Source: Rufibacter roseus
GTDB taxonomy: Bacteria; Bacteroidota; Bacteroidia; Cytophagales; Hymenobacteraceae
DNA length: 64,000 nucleotides
Reading direction: 5' to 3'
NCBI RefSeq assembly: GCF_001647285.1
Contig: NZ_LRML01000005.1
Coordinates: forward strand, 310,001-374,000
In this document: in pieces, positions 59,069-64,000 of the stretch
Numbering within the stretch: position 1 is the stretch's first letter
Layout of the letters: each line of letters opens with the position of its first letter
The notes under the pieces: model-generated
Database searches by the model: none
The model's input: the letters and a program-made list of their open reading frames with translations, nothing else
What the model was told of the DNA's origin: nothing
Made by a program: the position numbers and the translations under genes

Positions 59069-60760
59069 TTATTCAGCACCGTACATGGTAAAAAATTTAT
59101 TTTCAGCCTCTACGGTGCCAATCAAAATGATTTCGGCCTCAGCAGGTAGCACCATGAATGGATCTGGGTTAATCAGCAGGTCTTCTCCGTTGCGGACGGC
59201 AATAATGGTACAGCCTGTTTCCTGACGGATAGACGACTGGGCAATAGAACGGCCAGCCAGTTGTACGGGCACCTTCACTTTTAGCAAATCCAAGCCTTCG
59301 GCTACCATCAGAATGCCACTCCGCTTTAGCAGGTTGAAAATAGTGTTGCCGCCCATAGAAGCATAAGACATGACAAAATCGGCCCCGGCCCGGTGCATGG
59401 TAGGCAAGTTGCGTTGTAACGTAGAGCGGGTAATAATCTGAATGTCCGGCCTTAGACGGCGGCAGTAAATAGTAAGGTACACATTTACGTCGTCATCATG
59501 GGTAGTGATGATAACACAAGGTGATTCTTCTATGCCTGCTTCTTTTAAAACCTCCAGCTCAGCGGCATCGCCTAAAATGTAACGCGGATCTTTTCTTATG
59601 CGCTCAGGGGCTTTTTCTACAATGCGGTAGTCAAGATTACGAGCAGCCAACGATTTTCCGGTGGCCCGGCCCACACGGCCGCCCCCTATGATTATCAGCG
59701 GAGCTTTCAGCACCTTGTTCACTTTGAACATCTTGTTGTAGTTTTCAATCTGGAGCTTTGACCCTGCCAGCACCAACACGGTGGTCGGTGAAATAAGGGT
59801 TTCAGGCTGGGCTGCCCTAAATTTTCCGCGTTCCCACACACCCACCACACTAACACCTACCCGCTCACGCAACCTGGTTTCTTTTATGGTGAGCCCCTCT
59901 AACGGAGAACCCGCAACAGAAGCTTCCGCAATCTGCAACTCCCTGAACTCCCCAATTACCTGTGCACTGGCATCGCCCCCGCTAGCCCGCCTTGACAAGA
60001 ACTCACCCATCATCTCGCCTAACTGCAACACGTGGTTACTTCCGGCCAACTGTAAAATATCTGCAGATGCCTCTAAGTTACAGGTAGAGATAATAGGCAC
60101 ATCAGCACTTACTTCGCGCACGGTAAAGGCAACGTTGGTATTAATAACATCGGTAGAAGTGGCAGCAACTAAAGCGGCTTGTTCTACTCTAACCTGGCTA
60201 TAGGTTTTGGGGTCATCTAGTTCACCTAGCATCACTTTTATTCCCATACCATGCAGACGCAGGCCTTCGGCCAGATCAGGCACCAGCACTACATAAGGGT
60301 AACCAAACTGGTCCAGCTTGTTTATAAGCGCTTCGGTTACCGGACCGTAGCGGGTAAGCACCACATGGCCTCTGGTGCCTTTGGGAAGCTCGCGAGGCAC
60401 CTGGGCATCTTCCTGGGCTTTCATCCAGGGGGAATAGAAAAAATTAATAAACGTGAACGGAAACAAGATCAGCAGAAATACCATGCCTGATAACAGCACC
60501 ACAATAGAGAAGAACCTACCAAGGTCACTGTGAAAGGTTATATCACCGAAACCCAAAGTAGACATAACCGTGAGGGTCCAGTAAAAACCGGTAATCCATG
60601 AGAACCGTTGCCCTTCACGGAGCATAAGCAGGTGAAAGATCACGGTAAATACCAACACCAAGAGCAACAGCACCAGCAAGAAGTTGAGCAACAACTTCAG
60701 GTTTCGGCGGTCTGGCTTGTTCTTCAGAAAAATAAGAAGCTGAGTAGGCAAAAATTTCAT
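59069..60760 (-). CDS. Potassium channel with two RCK/TrkA domains
   Basis: 563 residues. Two membrane helices (about 22-46 and 83-110) flank the pore loop T68-L-G-F-G-D73, a selectivity filter variant of TVGYGD. Two RCK (TrkA-N/TrkA-C) pairs follow. The first nucleotide-binding site is degenerate (GHVVLTRYGPVTEALI); the second is complete (LIIIGGGRVGRATGKSL). Likely a gated K+ or cation channel in the inner membrane controlled by a nucleotide. Confidence 0.92.
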   Translation of the reverse strand: MKFLPTQLLIFLKNKPDRRNLKLLLNFLLVLLLLVLVFTVIFHLLMLREGQRFSWITGFYWTLTVMSTLGFGDITFHSDLGRFFSIVVLLSGMVFLLILFPFTFINFFYSPWMKAQEDAQVPRELPKGTRGHVVLTRYGPVTEALINKLDQFGYPYVVLVPDLAEGLRLHGMGIKVMLGELDDPKTYSQVRVEQAALVAATSTDVINTNVAFTVREVSADVPIISTCNLEASADILQLAGSNHVLQLGEMMGEFLSRRASGGDASAQVIGEFRELQIAEASVAGSPLEGLTIKETRLRERVGVSVVGVWERGKFRAAQPETLISPTTVLVLAGSKLQIENYNKMFKVNKVLKAPLIIIGGGRVGRATGKSLAARNLDYRIVEKAPERIRKDPRYILGDAAELEVLKEAGIEESPCVIITTHDDDVNVYLTIYCRRLRPDIQIITRSTLQRNLPTMHRAGADFVMSYASMGGNTIFNLLKRSGILMVAEGLDLLKVKVPVQLAGRSIAQSSIRQETGCTIIAVRNGEDLLINPDPFMVLPAEAEIILIGTVEAENKFFTMYGAE

Positions 60761-60960
60761 ATACAGTGCCTTTTACGGAGAAGGAAAGATAGAGCAGATA
60801 TGGATTTAAAAAAAACTTCAGCCTTCAGGAGCGGTATTCTATTTCTGACCAGCCGTTCTACGTGTAAAGCCTGTGCAGGCATACGTTTAGCCGGTGCCGC
60901 TGCATAAAATACTTGCATGGCAAACCAGGCGAGCGTAGCTTAGTGCTTTACAGCTTTTCT

Positions 60961-62325
60961 ATGCCACACATGCAATGGGAGCGTCTTATTTCTAAGAAGC
61001 GCTTTGATGCCCAAACCCCACAACACGCCACTGACGAGACGGTGCGCGGCGAGTTTCAGCGAGATTACGACCGCCTAGTATTTTCTACACCATTCCGGCG
61101 GCTGCAGAACAAAACTCAGGTAATGCCCATGCCCGAGAGTGATTTTGTGCACAACCGGCTCACGCACAGTTTAGAAACATCTTGCGTTGGCCGTTCGCTG
61201 GGTCGTTTGGTTGGCAAAACAATTCTGGAGCGTCATCCTGCCATTCAGGAAGCCTACCATATTTTGGAATCTGATTTTGGTGACATGGTGGCGGCCGCCT
61301 GCCTGGCGCATGATATTGGCAACCCTCCTTTTGGCCACTCCGGCGAAGATGCGATCTCCGCTTTTTTCAAAGGCCCTGAGGCAGCTCCATTCCTGAAGAA
61401 TCTGAACCCGGCTCAAGTAGCAGATTTACAAAGCTTTGAGGGCAATGCCGCTGGTTTTAGAATATTAACGCACACGCACCCCGGGCAAAGCAATGGCAGC
61501 TGTGGTATGCGGTTGACCTACAGCACCCTGGCTACCTTCACCAAATATCCTCGGCCGTCAGATGCCGTGGTAAAAGGCAGCAAAAACGCCAGCGAGAAAA
61601 AGTATGGTTTCTTTCAGGCCGAGCAGGCGCATTTCAACAAAATTGCCCAAGAACTGGGCATGCTGCCAAAAGTGAACAACGCCTATCACCGCCACCCTTT
61701 AGCGTTTCTGGTAGAAGCCGCAGATGACATCTGCTACCGCATCATTGACTTTGAAGACGGTTGCCGCCTGGGCCTTATTCCATTTGAACAAGCCAAAGAA
61801 TTGCTGCGCCCGCTACTGAACGAAGAACCAGGCAAGGTGCATAGCACCGTTTTTCATGATTGGCGTGAGCAGTTAGGCTTGTGGCGGGCTGTCATCATTA
61901 ACAACTTAGTGTATGAATGTGCCCAAATATTTTTAGACAATGAGTCAGAAATCTTGTCTGGGCAATTTGACCAGTCGCTCATAAACCTGGTGCAGAACAA
62001 GGCGGCGCTAGACCAAATAAAGAAAGTCTCTATAGACAAGATTTACCGCAACCGCCCTGTATTGGAGATTGAGGCGGCCGGCTTTGAAGTGTTAGGTGGT
62101 TTGCTGGAGGCGTTTCTGAACGCAGCCTTTCATGATCAAGACAGCCGCCACCGCAAATATTTAGATTTGGTGCCAGACCAGTTCCTCGGGCCGCAGCGGC
62201 AACTTCCGCAAGATGATTACGAGCGTATTCTAAACATTACCGACTTCATTTCTGGCCTCACCGACAGCACCGCCATTAGCCTGTACCGCCGCATAAAAGG
62301 TATTGAGTTGCCCAAGATGTACTAG
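60961..62325 (+). CDS. dgt: Deoxyguanosinetriphosphate triphosphohydrolase (dGTPase)
   Basis: 454 residues from ATG 60961 (MPHMQWERLISKKRF). The HD-domain metal site is visible: H69 in RLTHSLET, H117-D118 in CLAHDIGNPP, and H126 in GHSGED. It hydrolyses dGTP to deoxyguanosine and triphosphate, adjusting dNTP pools. Dgt and related SAMHD1-like enzymes can restrict phages by nucleotide depletion, but this copy has no defence genes beside it, so a housekeeping role is likely. Confidence 0.94.
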   Translation: MPHMQWERLISKKRFDAQTPQHATDETVRGEFQRDYDRLVFSTPFRRLQNKTQVMPMPESDFVHNRLTHSLETSCVGRSLGRLVGKTILERHPAIQEAYHILESDFGDMVAAACLAHDIGNPPFGHSGEDAISAFFKGPEAAPFLKNLNPAQVADLQSFEGNAAGFRILTHTHPGQSNGSCGMRLTYSTLATFTKYPRPSDAVVKGSKNASEKKYGFFQAEQAHFNKIAQELGMLPKVNNAYHRHPLAFLVEAADDICYRIIDFEDGCRLGLIPFEQAKELLRPLLNEEPGKVHSTVFHDWREQLGLWRAVIINNLVYECAQIFLDNESEILSGQFDQSLINLVQNKAALDQIKKVSIDKIYRNRPVLEIEAAGFEVLGGLLEAFLNAAFHDQDSRHRKYLDLVPDQFLGPQRQLPQDDYERILNITDFISGLTDSTAISLYRRIKGIELPKMY

Positions 62326-62414
62326 GTAAATTGTTGACTGGGGATTTTTTAAACCGCTTGCTGTACTACCGTCTTAGGTGTTGGCTGGTAGTGTTTCCAA
62401 AAGGAATGTGAGCT

Positions 62415-62450
62415 GTTTTTAGCCTGTTTTTCTTAAAACAGGCTAAAAAC
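62415..62450. repeat. 36-bp palindromic element, copy 26 of 27 (best copy)
   Basis: GTTTTTAGCCTGTTTT-TCTT-AAAACAGG and CTAAAAAC: a perfect 16-bp stem with a 4-base loop, between convergent dgt and purU. Confidence 0.95.
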
Positions 62451-62470
62451 AGGCGCCACACAATAATTTA

Positions 62471-63301
62471 TCAAAAAATAATGGTTTTGTTGTCGCTCAC
62501 GAACACCTTTTCAGAAAAAACCAGTTTCAGCGCCTGGGCCAGTACAATTTTCTCCACATCCCGCCCCGATTGAGCCATGTCTCTGGCACTTTGCGCATGG
62601 TTTACCTGAATTACATTTTGGGCTATGATTGGCCCTTCGTCTAGCTCATTGTTCACAAAATGAGCGGTAGCCCCAATAACTTTCACTCCGCGCTCAAATG
62701 CCTGCTTATATGGGTTGGCTCCAATAAAAGCAGGCAAAAAAGAATGATGAATGTTGATGATGCGGTTAGGGTACTGCTCTACAAAGCCCGAACTAAGCAC
62801 CCGCATGTATTTGGCCAGCACAATGTATTCTGGCGCATATGCGTTTACTGTAGCGGCTATTTCCCGGTCGTGCTCTTCACGGGTTTTGTTTTCGTGCGAA
62901 ATATGGTGGAAAGGTATATTGAAACGGGTCACCAGCGTTTCCAGCTCCTGATAGTTCCCGATCACCGCTTTGATGTTGGCGTTCAAATCACCGTACTCGT
63001 ACCGCAACAGTAAATCACCTATGCAATGGTGCTCTTTGGTCACCAATATCACTATGTCTTTTTTGCGCTCAGGCACCAGCTTAATGTTCGCCTCCGGGGG
63101 CAAAGCTTCGTGCAGTTCCTGAACTAATGCCTGTGGGTTAACTTCTCCGGATAGTTCCGCCCGCAGAAAAAAGTAGTTGCGCAAACGGTCCACAAACTCA
63201 TCATTGCTGATAATATTCAGGTTATTTCTGAAAACTATTTGGGTGATGGTATAAATAAGCCCTTTCCGGTCTGAGCAATCAATGAGCAGAGTATGAAGCA
63301 T
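62471..63301 (-). CDS. purU: Formyltetrahydrofolate deformylase
   Basis: 276 residues. An N-terminal ACT domain (TLLIDCSDRKGLIYTITQIVFRNNLNI) and a formyltransferase-like domain (VTKEHHCIGDLLLRYEYGDL, IPFHHIS, NIHHSFLPAFIGANPYKQAFERGVKVIGATAHFV) with catalytic His-Ser (HHSFLP) and Asp-Glu (NELDEGPII). It releases formate from 10-formyl-THF for purine synthesis and folate balance. A TATATTTG -7 box is at 63321-63328 on the minus strand. Confidence 0.95.
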   Translation of the reverse strand: MLHTLLIDCSDRKGLIYTITQIVFRNNLNIISNDEFVDRLRNYFFLRAELSGEVNPQALVQELHEALPPEANIKLVPERKKDIVILVTKEHHCIGDLLLRYEYGDLNANIKAVIGNYQELETLVTRFNIPFHHISHENKTREEHDREIAATVNAYAPEYIVLAKYMRVLSSGFVEQYPNRIINIHHSFLPAFIGANPYKQAFERGVKVIGATAHFVNNELDEGPIIAQNVIQVNHAQSARDMAQSGRDVEKIVLAQALKLVFSEKVFVSDNKTIIF

Positions 63302-63343
63302 AGCTATATCTTGAGATGCTCAAATATAGACTACAATCCATTC

Positions 63344-63379
63344 GTTTTTAGACTGATTTCACAAAAAGAGGCGAAAAAC
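63344..63379. repeat. 36-bp palindromic element, copy 27 of 27
   Basis: GTTTTTAGACTG...AGGCGAAAAAC, between co-directional purU and GNAT genes, 9 bp past the GNAT stop. Confidence 0.85.
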
Positions 63380-63387
63380 AGAGCTGC

Positions 63388-63906
63388 CTATGCCGCCAGA
63401 TAGCTATCTCTCCGGATAGACATAACAATCTGATTATGAAACTGACCGCTGCTGCCACCTGACTGCAAATGGCAGCCATCAATGGTGAAACCTGCTCTTT
63501 CATAGGCAATGCGCCCACCTGGGTTTTGGTCAGAAACGGTGAGGATAATACTTTCCAGGTTCAACTCTTCAAATCCTTTTTCTACCACCATTTTGGTGAC
63601 CTCTGTGCCAATACCCTTGTTCCAGGAATCTTTGTCACCAATAAAAATGAAGTATTCCCCGGTTCCGTGTTCAAAGTTGAGGTCACTTAGACCGGCATAA
63701 CCCAGGCACTGTCCATTCTCTGTATCAATTATAGCTAAGTTTAGGCAATCAGGGTCAGCCATAGTTTCAGCAAACCACCGGGTAATTTCTTTTTCAGATG
63801 AGATATTATGGAAGGCAAAAATAGCGTGCGCAATGGCCTCTTCGTCATTGACCCACTCAAAGAAGTAAGGTAAGTGTGCATGGGTCAATGGCGTGAGTTC
63901 AATCAT
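63388..63906 (-). CDS. GNAT-family N-acetyltransferase (RimJ/RimL type)
   Basis: 172 residues. GNAT motif A (YFIFIGDKDSWNKGIGTEVTKMVVEKGFEELNLESIILTV) and the motif B segment (NPGGRIAYERAGFTIDG) give the RimJ/RimL-like pattern. Such enzymes acetylate ribosomal protein N-termini, spermidine or small amines. A further minus-strand gene ends 18 bp upstream, suggesting co-transcription. Confidence 0.9.
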   Translation of the reverse strand: MIELTPLTHAHLPYFFEWVNDEEAIAHAIFAFHNISSEKEITRWFAETMADPDCLNLAIIDTENGQCLGYAGLSDLNFEHGTGEYFIFIGDKDSWNKGIGTEVTKMVVEKGFEELNLESIILTVSDQNPGGRIAYERAGFTIDGCHLQSGGSSGQFHNQIVMSIRRDSYLAA

Positions 63907-63924
63907 AGTTTTAGTTTAAGCAAA

Positions 63925-64000
63925 TTACATACGCAGCTGCGGCATTGTCTGCGACTGACGCCATACATCTAGTACGCCTAATTTTTTAAGTACCTGCCCG
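63925..64000 (-). CDS. C-terminal fragment of an uncharacterised protein
   Basis: The window cuts the gene: 24 codons in frame ending in a TAA (63925-63927), reading GQVLKKLGVLDVWRQSQTM and ending PQLRM. It ends 18 bp before the GNAT start on the same strand. Too short to assign. Confidence 0.45.
   Translation of the reverse strand, partial: GQVLKKLGVLDVWRQSQTMPQLRM

Noticed and set aside
58901-59149. Plus-strand ORF of 82 codons
   Set aside because: TTG start, overlaps the 3' end of the potassium-channel gene and the MITE-like segment; no protein-like features.
60961-62325. dGTPase as a phage-defence gene
   Set aside because: Dgt family proteins can restrict phages, but this copy sits among core genes with no defence partner.
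2582-63379. 36-bp size and GTTT...AAAC ends suggest CRISPR repeats
   Set aside because: All copies are single and dispersed over 61 kb, fully palindromic, without regular spacers; no cas genes are present.

Overview
The window looks like a chromosomal segment of a Bacteroidota bacterium, most likely order Cytophagales, family Hymenobacteraceae (a Rufibacter/Pontibacter-like organism). The reasons are: a type IX secretion C-terminal sorting domain, a FadL plus SGNH-lipoprotein pair, several PorT-like and TonB-dependent outer-membrane proteins, few Shine-Dalgarno sequences, and promoters of the TTTG-N20-TAnnTTTG type. The genus is inference. About 57 protein genes and one initiator tRNA are supported. 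No insertion sequence, prophage, rRNA or CRISPR array was seen.

Layout. Bases 1-2238 are accessory: a restriction-modification protein with an N-terminal PD-(D/E)XK-like domain and an N6-adenine methylase domain. Its C-terminal and target-recognition part is in another frame after a poly-A run. This segment ends beside the initiator tRNA-Met gene (2462-2534). From 2600 on the content is ordinary core and envelope gene content. 2.6-17.5 kb: BamA/TamA-like protein, HemW, a BlaI/BlaR1 pair with three operator dyads, ArfB, an MBL-rhodanese sulfur enzyme, cyanophycinase and a TrxR-like flavoprotein. 17.7-26.7 kb: FadL, SGNH lipoprotein, two lipocalin-like lipoproteins, DNA polymerase I and class II aldolase. 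26.8-30.3 kb: a His-rich metal-uptake cluster with a TonB receptor. 30.8-45.6 kb: HtpG, NamZ, an extradiol dioxygenase with a Crp-like regulator, nitronate monooxygenase, a nucleotidyltransferase, LemA-TPM-TPM and TraB/GumN. 45.8-64 kb: MFS transporter, TonB-like protein, LytTR regulator, prolyl oligopeptidase, HTTM protein, a T9SS zinc protease, a TrkA-type potassium channel, dGTPase, PurU and GNAT enzymes.

The most unusual signal is non-coding. A palindromic element of almost constant 36 bp (GTTTT...AAAAC) occurs 27 times between 2.58 and 63.38 kb, always outside genes or just touching a stop codon. It is found in 13 of the 15 convergent gene pairs and never in the accessory left end. Its arms covary between copies. 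A second signal is a set of eleven degenerate arrays with a strict 7-bp period at eight loci, several of them in inverted pairs around a 36-bp element, and several running into gene 3' ends. I know of no named family matching either; both need genome-wide confirmation.
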